A stretch of DNA of 51,036 bases from Bacillota bacterium. Its GTDB lineage: Bacteria > Bacillota > Clostridia > Peptostreptococcales > Anaerovoracaceae. Positions 18,325-25,874 of this stretch are shown in pieces; position 1 is the first letter of the stretch; the number at the start of each line of letters is the position of its first letter. Both the position numbers and the translations under genes were made by a program. The stretch is taken from assembly GCA_019420305.1 (NCBI GenBank), contig JAHZHL010000022.1:56048-107083 (forward strand). The letters are read 5' to 3'. The notes beneath the pieces were generated by a model that ran no database searches, had not been told where the DNA came from, and was given only the letters and a program-made list of their open reading frames with translations.

Positions 18325-19961
18325 AATTCGAGGAAAAACTAAAGCAAAATCGTGCCGAAGACATTTGGAATGAATATTGCGGTTTCCTGGATCTGACGAT
18401 TGAGGAGTATATGAATATACAGAACCGTCTGATGGAGGAGCAGCTCAGCCTCTGGAAGAACTCACAGCTTGGGAAAAAACTTCTGAAGGGAAGAACCCCG
18501 CATTCTGTCGAGGAACTCAGAGCGACATTTCCCCTTACGACTTACGAGGATTATGCAGATGTACTGCTGCAGAAGAGAGGCGATATGCTGCCGGCAGAAC
18601 CGATCATCTGGATTCAGACCACATGGGAGGGCGGCAGACATCCCATAAAGGTGGCTCCTTATACAGAAGGGATGCTGAATACTTATAAAAATAACATTAT
18701 CGCGTGTATGATTCTGTGTACCAGTACGGAAAAAATGCGGTTCAGCGCCAAGTCCGGAGATACCATGCTTTATGGACTTGCGCCGCTTCCTTATGCCACG
18801 GGTCTCATGCCGCGGGCGCTCTGCGAGGAAATTAACGTTGATTTCCTTCCGCCGGTTGAAGAAGCGGAAACGCTTTCGTTTTCAGAACGTAATAAAAAAG
18901 GCTTTAAAATGGGAATGTCCAGAGGAATTGACTTTTTCTTCGGATTGGGAAGTGTGGCTTACTATGTCAGCAAATCCCTTTCTCAGATGGCTTCCAGCGG
19001 CAGCGACGGAAAAAGCAGGAACTCCATGCTCAGCGTTTCTCCCGGGCGAATGCTTCGCTACCTGCGGGCAAAACGGATCTGCAGGAAAGAAGGCAGGGAG
19101 CTTATGCCGAAGGATCTGTTTGATCTAAAAGGATTCATGGTGGCAGGAACGGACAACAACTGCTACAAGAATGAACTGGAAGAATTGTGGGGAGTGCGCC
19201 CGATGGAATTGTTCGCGGGCACGGAACCTTCCTGCATAGGAACAGAGACCTGGACACGGGAGGGAATGTACTTTTTTCCGGACACCTGTTTTTACGAATT
19301 TATTCCGGAGGATGAAATGAACCGGAATCTGGAGAACCCGTCTTACCAGCCTAAAACCTGCCTTATGGATGAGGTCCTCGCCGGAGAAAAATATGAAATT
19401 GTGATATCGGTATTAAAAGGCGGCGCGTTTATGCGTTATCGTGTAGGGGACGTGTACCGCTGCGTGGGGTTGGAAAGCAGTAGGGATCAGACTAGAATTC
19501 CACGTTTCCATTATATTGATCGCGTCGCGGATATTATTGATATCGCGGGATTTACCCGAATTTCCCAAAGAGCGATACAGTCGGTTGTGGAGCTTTCGGG
19601 GCTGGATATTGAAGACTGGATGGCCGTGAAGGAGTACACGCCGGAGAATAAGCCGCGCATGCACATGTATGTGGAACTAAAACCCGGTTCTCTTGCGGGC
19701 AGGGCAGTCAGCAAAGAAATTCTGAAAGAACATTTGTCTGTATATTTTAAATATGTGGATCACGATTATAAAGATTTAAAACGGATTTTAGGCATGGATC
19801 CGATCGAAATTACCATTTTGAAATGCGGAACCTTTGCGGAGTATGAGAAGGTACGCCGGAAAAAACTGCGCAAAATCAATCCGCCTGTACGTGAAGTGCG
19901 GCAGCTGGTAAGTCTGCAGGACAGGGTCTATGAATTGCAGCAGGGAGGGAGGACGCGATGA
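18321..19961 (+). CDS. GH3-family acyl-adenylating enzyme (plant GH3/JAR1-like)
   Basis: This 546-residue cytoplasmic protein matches the GH3 family, members of the adenylate-forming superfamily that in plants conjugate amino acids to hormones such as jasmonate and auxin. Visible signatures are FPLTTYEDY, the ATP-loop region QTTWEGGRHPIKVAPYT, the ELFAGTEPSCIG segment replacing plant YGSSE, and the hallmark MRYRVGDVYRCVG. It ends in a C-terminal domain with KCGTFAEYEKVR. Both flanking genes overlap it by ATGA, so it is co-made with a membrane methyltransferase and an HD-GYP sensor. Bacterial GH3 substrates are largely unknown. Confidence 0.82.
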   Translation: MKFEEKLKQNRAEDIWNEYCGFLDLTIEEYMNIQNRLMEEQLSLWKNSQLGKKLLKGRTPHSVEELRATFPLTTYEDYADVLLQKRGDMLPAEPIIWIQTTWEGGRHPIKVAPYTEGMLNTYKNNIIACMILCTSTEKMRFSAKSGDTMLYGLAPLPYATGLMPRALCEEINVDFLPPVEEAETLSFSERNKKGFKMGMSRGIDFFFGLGSVAYYVSKSLSQMASSGSDGKSRNSMLSVSPGRMLRYLRAKRICRKEGRELMPKDLFDLKGFMVAGTDNNCYKNELEELWGVRPMELFAGTEPSCIGTETWTREGMYFFPDTCFYEFIPEDEMNRNLENPSYQPKTCLMDEVLAGEKYEIVISVLKGGAFMRYRVGDVYRCVGLESSRDQTRIPRFHYIDRVADIIDIAGFTRISQRAIQSVVELSGLDIEDWMAVKEYTPENKPRMHMYVELKPGSLAGRAVSKEILKEHLSVYFKYVDHDYKDLKRILGMDPIEITILKCGTFAEYEKVRRKKLRKINPPVREVRQLVSLQDRVYELQQGGRTR

Positions 19962-22540
19962 ACAGTTATGTGTTTATTCCGGCGATCGCCCTTGGAGGCT
20001 ATGCGATTTTTCTGTTTGCTTTTATGGCGGCGAGGAGGACAAAGCTGAATAACGCGTTTATACTGGTGCTGGTTCTGAGTGTTCTCTGGACCGGAGGCTC
20101 CTTTTGCATGCGTATGCAGCTGTGGCCGTCGGTAAAATTCTGGTATGACGTGTCTCTTTTCGGACTTCTGATGATGGCATACGGGCTTTTTTATTTCGGC
20201 CAGGCTTTTGTGGGAGAGAAAAAGTCAAAGCTGACTCCGGTGTGGCTCGTGTCTCTGCTTCTCATCAACGTCATCAACATTGCCACGGGATTTTTTCTGG
20301 AAGCGCCAAAGATGATTCGGGATGGAAACGGTCAGGTCAGTTTTGTGTACCATGTGACCTGGGCGGTGGGAATTCTCTTCGCTGTATGCGGGGTCATCCT
20401 GATCCATATGATTCTGATTTTCCGTAAAAGCTATAGGACGGATGAAATCCGGAAGCGACAGCTCCGTCCGATCCTGATAGGGATTTTATGCCTCTTTATC
20501 GGCCAGTTGTGTCTGTGCGTGCCGCTGTTCAAAGGTTTTCCGATTGATGTCCTTTCGGCGTTTCTCATGGTGATATTTATGAGTTACGCGCTTTACCGAC
20601 GCCGCCTGTTCAAGCTGACGCTTCTGGTCTCAAAGGGCAGCTGTTACATTGTAGTTATGGCGATTGCGATTGCTCTTTTTTCCAACGTGATCGCGCCGCT
20701 GGCACAGTTTATCAAAAATATTCTCGGCAGAAACGCGGATAATTACATACTGATTACAGCGGTTCTTTTTACTCTCCTGACCTTTTTACTGTATTACGGT
20801 GTGAAAAAATTTGTAGATGGCGTTTTTATCAAAGATGAGATTATAAAGTCAGATACTCTGAAAGAGTTCAGCGAGAACGTTTCACGCAGTCTTGATATCA
20901 ACCAGGTGCTGAAACATGTAACCGGTACGGTGCAGCAGATCCTGGGGGCGCAGAAGGTCTTTGTGTTCATCGCCAGCAGTGATGGGATGAGATATGATAT
21001 TGCCTACAGCGCCAGTCCGCTGGACAGCAAATCCATGTCGCTGAGCGCTTCGAACCCGATTGTGGTTTATCTGAAACAGAGGCGGGATTTTCTCTTTATG
21101 GAAGAGTTCCGCTGTCTCACGATCTACAAATCCATGTGGGAAAAGGAGAAACAGCAGATCGCCCGGCTGGGAATCGAGGCTTTTCTGCCGCTGAAAGACG
21201 GTGATGTCCTGATTGGGTTTGTGGCAATCTCTGCGAAGGAAAAGAATGCGCGCTTTACATATGATGATATCGGATTTCTCACATCGATCGGTTCCATCGG
21301 TTCCATCGCAGTCAAAAATTCACGTTTATATGAAAAAGCGTATGAGGAAGCAAGAACCGATGATCTGACCGGGCTGCTGAACCGGAAATGCTTTTACCAG
21401 GTACTGCAGGAGGAATTTGAAAAAAATAAAGATCGATCCTTGGCCTTGATCATTTTGAATCTGGACGACTTTAAATTATATAATCAGCTTTATGGCAATC
21501 GCGAGGGGGATATGGCGCTTCAGAGGGTCGCGCGGATTATAACGGCAAGCGTTGGAAATAACGGATTTACTGCGCGTTATAGCGGTAAAGAATTTGCGAT
21601 TATCCTTCCTGGTTATGATTTGCTGTCTGCTAAAAACCTTGCGGAAAATATCCGCAGGCAGATTATGAATATGAATAAGGCGGAAAAAGATTATACGCTG
21701 AAAGTCCTGACTGTGAGCGGGGGAATTTCTTCCTATCCTTACGCGGCAGGGAGCATGAAAGAACTGGTAGACAATGCGGATATGGCAGTTTATCAGGTAA
21801 AACGCAGGGGCAAAAACGCGATCATGCTGGCACATGGCGGCAGCAGCGATTCTATCCTGCCGGGAGATGAAGGCAGCGCTTACAAGCAGGATGCGTATTC
21901 GGAGTACGCTTCCACAATTTACGCGTTGACCGCCGCCATTGATACGAAGGATCATTATACGTTCAACCATTCTAAAAATGTTGCCTATTATGCGGCAAGC
22001 CTGGCTGCCGGCAATGATATGGGAGAGGATTTCGTCGAACTGATTCGGGAAGCGGGTCTGCTTCATGATATTGGAAAAATTGGAATTCCGGAAGATATTC
22101 TCAACAAACCGGGAAGGCTGACGGATCAGGAGTATGAGATTATGAAGGGACACGTGGAAAACTCTGTCGGCATTATCCGGCATCTGCCGTCTCTGGACTA
22201 TGTAATCCCCGCGGTTATCGGACACCATGAACGCTATGATGGAAAGGGATATCCGAGGAAAATTTCTGGAGAAGACATTCCTTTGTCCGCGAGAATCCTG
22301 TGCATTGCGGATTCCTTTGACGCTATGGTTTCGAGACGGTCATATAAGACACCGTATTCGGTAGATTATGCTCTTGAGGAAATCAGGAGAAAAAGAGGCA
22401 GTCAGTTTGATCCGAAACTGGCAGATCTGTTTGTTCAGCTTGTAGAGTGCGGAGAAATCGTGCCGAGGCTGGATTCGGAGCCGAGAGATCTGAAAGAAAA
22501 TACGAAGAAAAGCGGCAGTCCTGGAAAAAAGAAAAAATAG
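19958..22540 (+). CDS. 7TM-GAF-GGDEF(degenerate)-HD-GYP signalling protein
   Basis: 860 residues. The N-terminal ~260 residues have seven or eight hydrophobic helices of the type found in 7TM histidine-kinase sensors. A GAF-like domain follows (about 300-460), then a GGDEF domain beginning DDLTGLLNRKCFY. Its active-site loop reads YSGKEF instead of GGDEF/GGEEF, so cyclase activity is unlikely. The HD-GYP domain is complete: HSKNVAYYAA, LLHDIGKIGIP and HHERYDGKGYP. The predicted activity is c-di-GMP hydrolysis controlled by a membrane-sensed ligand. Overlap with the GH3-like gene suggests the ligand may be related to that enzyme's product (hypothesis). Confidence 0.88.
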   Translation: MNSYVFIPAIALGGYAIFLFAFMAARRTKLNNAFILVLVLSVLWTGGSFCMRMQLWPSVKFWYDVSLFGLLMMAYGLFYFGQAFVGEKKSKLTPVWLVSLLLINVINIATGFFLEAPKMIRDGNGQVSFVYHVTWAVGILFAVCGVILIHMILIFRKSYRTDEIRKRQLRPILIGILCLFIGQLCLCVPLFKGFPIDVLSAFLMVIFMSYALYRRRLFKLTLLVSKGSCYIVVMAIAIALFSNVIAPLAQFIKNILGRNADNYILITAVLFTLLTFLLYYGVKKFVDGVFIKDEIIKSDTLKEFSENVSRSLDINQVLKHVTGTVQQILGAQKVFVFIASSDGMRYDIAYSASPLDSKSMSLSASNPIVVYLKQRRDFLFMEEFRCLTIYKSMWEKEKQQIARLGIEAFLPLKDGDVLIGFVAISAKEKNARFTYDDIGFLTSIGSIGSIAVKNSRLYEKAYEEARTDDLTGLLNRKCFYQVLQEEFEKNKDRSLALIILNLDDFKLYNQLYGNREGDMALQRVARIITASVGNNGFTARYSGKEFAIILPGYDLLSAKNLAENIRRQIMNMNKAEKDYTLKVLTVSGGISSYPYAAGSMKELVDNADMAVYQVKRRGKNAIMLAHGGSSDSILPGDEGSAYKQDAYSEYASTIYALTAAIDTKDHYTFNHSKNVAYYAASLAAGNDMGEDFVELIREAGLLHDIGKIGIPEDILNKPGRLTDQEYEIMKGHVENSVGIIRHLPSLDYVIPAVIGHHERYDGKGYPRKISGEDIPLSARILCIADSFDAMVSRRSYKTPYSVDYALEEIRRKRGSQFDPKLADLFVQLVECGEIVPRLDSEPRDLKENTKKSGSPGKKKK

Positions 22541-22558
22541 AGAGTCGGTACCCAACTG

Positions 22559-22600
22559 TTAAAATCGCTGCCGTAAAATATTTTACAGCAGCGATTTTAA
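22559..22600. terminator. Bidirectional terminator overlapping the end of the Crp-like gene
   Basis: TTAAAATCGCTGC (22559-22571) pairs with GCAGCGATTTTAA (22588-22600), and inside it GTAAAAT pairs with ATTTTAC, giving 20 bp with one mismatch. It lies between two convergent genes. The stop codon of the minus-strand gene (22583-22585) sits in the middle of the hairpin, so one arm is coding sequence. Confidence 0.75.
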
Positions 22601-23257
22601 TGCATCGTGGTTTTTTAAAGTGATTTTGCCGCGGGAAAGTACGACCCATCCTTCTTCCGCGAAATAATTTAACATACGCGTAACGACCTCTCTGGCGCTG
22701 CCGACAAGTTTCGCGATCTGCTCGTGGGTGATTTTCAGTGCATCCGTGCCTTGAGAGGAACTTTCTTCAAGCAAAAAGACGGCCAGTCTCTGGTCAAACC
22801 GCATGAAAAGAATCTGTTGCATGGTCCACATAACGTCTGAAAAGCGCAGAGAAGCAGTTTTATATGCAAAAGCTTCGACATAAATGTTTTCTTTCATCAA
22901 ACGGGAAAAGGCAGGCGCGCTAATCTGAAGCAGGCGAGTATCCGATACAGCTTCAATGTGAATGTCAAACGTGATGGATGGAAGGACACAGGCTGCGGAC
23001 AGAACACAAACTTCTCCTTCCGAAATCCGATAAAGCGTGACTTCTTTTCCTTCCTCCGAAATCAGAAAGATGCGGATCATTCCGGACTTGACAAGGAGGA
23101 GACCGATGCATTCCAGTTCTGCGGTATGGATGGTCTGGTTCTTTTTGTAATTACAAAGCGACATGTTTTTCGCCACAAGCTCCCGCTCCGACTTCGACAG
23201 GCGGTTCCAGAAGGGCAGTTTTGCGGAGAGCAGTGTGAGATTTTCGTTTGTATTCAT
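22583..23257 (-). CDS. Crp/Fnr-family transcriptional regulator
   Basis: 224 residues. The N-terminal cyclic-nucleotide-binding-like domain spans about residues 10-130 (LLLVKSGMIRIFLISEEGKEVTLY, then EGEVCVLSAACVL). A long dimerisation helix follows, then a winged helix with ITHEQIAKLVGSAREVVTRML as recognition region. There is no N-terminal Cys cluster for an Fe-S centre as in FNR. The sensory domain has Cys in EVCVLSAACVL, so redox or another ligand is possible. The strand is opposite to all neighbours. ATG 23257 is preceded by GGGAGG and an extended -10 promoter. Confidence 0.88.
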   Translation of the reverse strand: MNTNENLTLLSAKLPFWNRLSKSERELVAKNMSLCNYKKNQTIHTAELECIGLLLVKSGMIRIFLISEEGKEVTLYRISEGEVCVLSAACVLPSITFDIHIEAVSDTRLLQISAPAFSRLMKENIYVEAFAYKTASLRFSDVMWTMQQILFMRFDQRLAVFLLEESSSQGTDALKITHEQIAKLVGSAREVVTRMLNYFAEEGWVVLSRGKITLKNHDALKSLL

Positions 23258-23285
23258 ACAGTTCCTCCCTTAAGCTTTTTTCTAA

Positions 23286-23291
23286 ATTATA
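23286..23291 (-). promoter_or_regulatory. Extended -10 promoter of the Crp-like gene
   Basis: On the minus strand TGTTATAAT gives a perfect TATAAT with the TGn extension, about 29 nt before the start codon. No good -35 box is visible, which fits an extended -10 promoter or an activator-dependent one. Confidence 0.5.
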
Positions 23292-23478
23292 ACACAGATA
23301 GGATACTAGAGGATGTAGAATCATAAATTCAAGATAGAAGAGGCGGATACATAGCCAGAATAAACGGTATAATTTCAAATACATTAAGCAGGACTGTCAG
23401 TGGGAATTGTATTGAATGTGAGTCAGGAAATAGGGATAAAGCGAAATCGTAGCCTGACAAACAGAAACCGGATATAAG

Positions 23479-23610
23479 GTGTACGTGGTGGATGAGCTGG
23501 CTGAAGACAGCGAAGGCACATTTAAGACGATCGAATTTTATCAGCCCAAAAATAAAAACCGATACGATTTGTTAAAAAAACTACAAAGTGACTCAAAAAA
23601 AGCAAATTAG
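23479..23610 (+). pseudogene. Possible gene remnant in a 634-bp intergenic region
   Basis: A frame from GTG 23479 to TAG 23608-23610 encodes about 43 residues with protein-like composition (VYVVDELAEDSEGTFK, then a Lys-rich helix). There is no ribosome binding site and the frame is blocked upstream by a TGA at 23455. It may be the tail of a lost gene. The rest of 23258-23758 shows no other gene. Confidence 0.25.
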
Positions 23611-23758
23611 TACAAATAATAGAGAAAGAAAAAACAAGCATGTGTCAATTTTATGTTTTATCGGTATTTTTTAGAAGCAGGAATATTCTTGTATACAACA
23701 GAAAAGTCTGAAAACGGGAAAGGGGCTAAATAATTTTGAGAAAAGGGCAAAAAACCAC

Positions 23759-23787
23759 TTGCAATAATTGATACAATATGGTCTAAT
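23759..23787 (+). promoter_or_regulatory. Sigma-A promoter of the acyl-CoA dehydrogenase-Etf operon
   Basis: TTGCAA (23759-23764) and TCTAAT (23782-23787) are separated by 17 bp. The expected start site, about 23794, coincides with the first base of the structured leader described next. Confidence 0.55.
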
Positions 23788-23793
23788 AGGAGT

Positions 23794-23862
23794 GTATGGT
23801 CGTTACTTTTGTAACAAAGTGACTATTAAAACGCGGACAATTTTAATAGACCGACCACGTAC
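23794..23862 (+). promoter_or_regulatory. Structured 5' leader with a predicted three-way junction
   Basis: Three helices can form together. P1: GTATGGTCG (23794-23802) with CGACCA (23852-23857) and TAC (23860-23862), leaving a 2-nt bulge. P2: TTAC-TTTT-GTAA (23803-23814). P3: CTATTAAAA (23823-23831) with TTTTAATAG (23841-23849) around a 9-nt loop. A promoter start at about 23794 would put P1 at the mRNA 5' end. The ribosome binding site AAGGAGG follows 16 nt after P1. It could be a cis-regulatory RNA, an mRNA stabiliser or protein operators; no known riboswitch class is recognised. Confidence 0.45.
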
Positions 23863-23891
23863 CGTTATTAATAATTTAAGGAGGCATTTAC

Positions 23892-25034
23892 ATGAACTTT
23901 CAACTCACGAAGGAACAAGAATTCGTAAGAAAAATGGTAAGAGAGTTTGCTACGAACGAAGTTGAGCCAATCGCAGCAGACATCGACCAGGAACACAGAT
24001 TTCCAGTTGAAACCGTAGAAAAAATGGCTAAGTATGGTTTGCTGGGCGTACCGTTCCCAACAGAATATGAAGGCGCCGGCGGAGACTACATCTCCTATGC
24101 CATCACAGTAGAAGAACTGTCCAGAGTATGCGCTTCAACAGGCGTTATCTGCTCCGCGCACACTTCCCTGTGCAGCTGGCCGATCTTCAACTGGGGAAAT
24201 GAAGAACAGAAGAAAAAATATCTTCCGGATCTGCTCTCAGGAAGAAAACTGGGTGCTTTCGGTCTGACCGAGCCGGGCGCTGGTACAGACGCTGCCGGAC
24301 AGCAGACAAGAGCGGTCCTGGAAGGTGACGAATGGGTTCTGAATGGGTCCAAAGTATTTATTACAAACGGCGGATACGCTGATACCTTTGTAGTAATGGC
24401 TATGACAGATAAATCAAAGGGAACAAGAGGCATTTCCTCCTTCATCGTGGAAAAAGGTGATCCTGGATTCTCCATCGGTAAGACTGAAGACAAGATGGGT
24501 ATCTGTGCTTCTTCCACAACAGAACTGATTTTCCAGAACTGCAGAATCCCGAAAGACAGACTGCTGGGTGAAGAAGGACAGGGCTTCAAAGTAGCGCTTT
24601 CCACTCTGGACGGCGGACGTATCGGTATCGCTTCTCAGGCTCTGGGTATTGCGCAGGGCGCGTTCGACGTAACGGTTGAATACATGAAGGCGAGAAAACA
24701 GTTCGGAATGAAGCTGTCCCAGATGGAAGCTCTGAGATTTGAAGTTGCAGAAATGGCAACAAGAATCGAAGCCGCGAGACTGCTGGTTTACCAGGCTGCG
24801 GATATGAAAGAAAAGCATCTTCCTTATGGAAAGCAGTCCGCTATGGCAAAACTGTTTGCTGCTGAGACTGCGATGTATGTAACAACCAAGTGCGTACAGC
24901 TCCACGGCGGATACGGATACACGAAGGATTATCCGGTAGAAAGAATGATGAGAGACGCGAAGATCACTGAGATCTACGAAGGAACTTCCGAAGTTCAGAA
25001 GATTGTTATCGCTGCATCTGTACTTGGAAAATAA
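23892..25034 (+). CDS. Acyl-CoA dehydrogenase (butyryl-CoA dehydrogenase-like), Etf-linked
   Basis: FAD enzyme that interconverts a short-chain enoyl-CoA and acyl-CoA. In such operons it normally works as a reductase with electron-bifurcating Etf. The length is standard (380 aa). Family motifs are GLTEPGAGTDAAG for FAD/CoA binding, QLHGGYGYTKDYPVERMMRD, and the catalytic base Glu363 in IYEGTSEVQ. Arg codons are almost all AGA and Ala often GCT, unlike the CGG/GCG-rich neighbours, which suggests very high expression. EtfB and EtfA follow with strong ribosome binding sites. Crotonyl-CoA, caffeyl-CoA or another enoyl-CoA could be the substrate. Confidence 0.92.
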   Translation: MNFQLTKEQEFVRKMVREFATNEVEPIAADIDQEHRFPVETVEKMAKYGLLGVPFPTEYEGAGGDYISYAITVEELSRVCASTGVICSAHTSLCSWPIFNWGNEEQKKKYLPDLLSGRKLGAFGLTEPGAGTDAAGQQTRAVLEGDEWVLNGSKVFITNGGYADTFVVMAMTDKSKGTRGISSFIVEKGDPGFSIGKTEDKMGICASSTTELIFQNCRIPKDRLLGEEGQGFKVALSTLDGGRIGIASQALGIAQGAFDVTVEYMKARKQFGMKLSQMEALRFEVAEMATRIEAARLLVYQAADMKEKHLPYGKQSAMAKLFAAETAMYVTTKCVQLHGGYGYTKDYPVERMMRDAKITEIYEGTSEVQKIVIAASVLGK

Positions 25035-25054
25035 GGAAGAAGGAGGAAATAAAA

Positions 25055-25852
25055 ATGGCATTTAAAATTATTGTATGCGCAAAACAGGTTCCAGATACAA
25101 ACGAAATCAGAATCAATCCGGAAACCGGTACTCTGATCAGAGACGGTGTTCCGAGTATCTTAAACCATGATGACGCAAACGCTTTAGAAGAAGCTTTAAA
25201 GATTAAAGATAAATTCGATGATGTTCATGTAACGGTAATCACAATGGGACCTCCGCAGGCGAAAGATCTGCTGATCGAAGCTCTGGCTATGGGCGCGGAC
25301 GAAGGTATCCTGGTAAGCGACAGAGCGGTAGGCGGTTCCGATACGTGGGCTACTTCCAATGTACTGGCTGCTGCTGTACATAAAGTTGGCGACTACGATC
25401 TGCTGTTCGCAGGACGTCAGGCGATCGACGGAGATACTGCTCAGGTTGGTCCGCAGCTGGCTGAAAAGCTGGACGTGCCGCAGGTTACTTATGTGCAGAA
25501 GTTTGAGATTGCGGACAATCTGAAAGACATCACAGTAGAAAGACAGCTGGAAGACGGATATGAAGTAATTGATATTCAGACTCCGTGCATGCTGACTGCG
25601 ATTAAAGAATTAAACACTCCGAGATACATGTCTCTGAAGGGAATCTTTGATAAAGAAAAAGATATCAAAGTATGGAATGCGAAGGATATCGAAGTAGACC
25701 TGAACACAGTAGGTCTGGACGCTTCCCCGACAAACGTATTCCGTTCCTTCACACCGAAACCAAAGGGCAAAGGCGTTCTGGTTGAGGGCGACACGGAAAA
25801 AGATATTGCTAAGAACCTGCTGATTGGTCTTAAAGGCAAACATGTAATCTAA
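25055..25852 (+). CDS. etfB: Electron transfer flavoprotein beta subunit
   Basis: 265 residues, the normal EtfB size. It starts MAFKIIVCAKQVPDTNEI, the classic EtfB N-terminus, and contains the conserved DTAQVGPQLAE nucleotide-site segment and TPCMLTAIKELNTPRYMSL. In bifurcating Etfs this subunit binds the NADH-oxidising flavin. It lies 20 nt after the acyl-CoA dehydrogenase gene with AAGGAGGAAA before the ATG, and shares the same AGA/GCT-biased codon use. The partner EtfA carries a ferredoxin domain, which supports a CarDE-like complex. Confidence 0.93.
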   Translation: MAFKIIVCAKQVPDTNEIRINPETGTLIRDGVPSILNHDDANALEEALKIKDKFDDVHVTVITMGPPQAKDLLIEALAMGADEGILVSDRAVGGSDTWATSNVLAAAVHKVGDYDLLFAGRQAIDGDTAQVGPQLAEKLDVPQVTYVQKFEIADNLKDITVERQLEDGYEVIDIQTPCMLTAIKELNTPRYMSLKGIFDKEKDIKVWNAKDIEVDLNTVGLDASPTNVFRSFTPKPKGKGVLVEGDTEKDIAKNLLIGLKGKHVI

Positions 25853-25874
25853 GAAGGAGGAGGAGAATAATACT

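Noticed and set aside
23745..23764. Sigma-54 promoter before the acyl-CoA dehydrogenase operon
   Set aside because: GGGCAAAAAACCACTTGCAA looks similar, but the GG to GC spacing is 13 nt rather than 10; a sigma-A promoter fits better.
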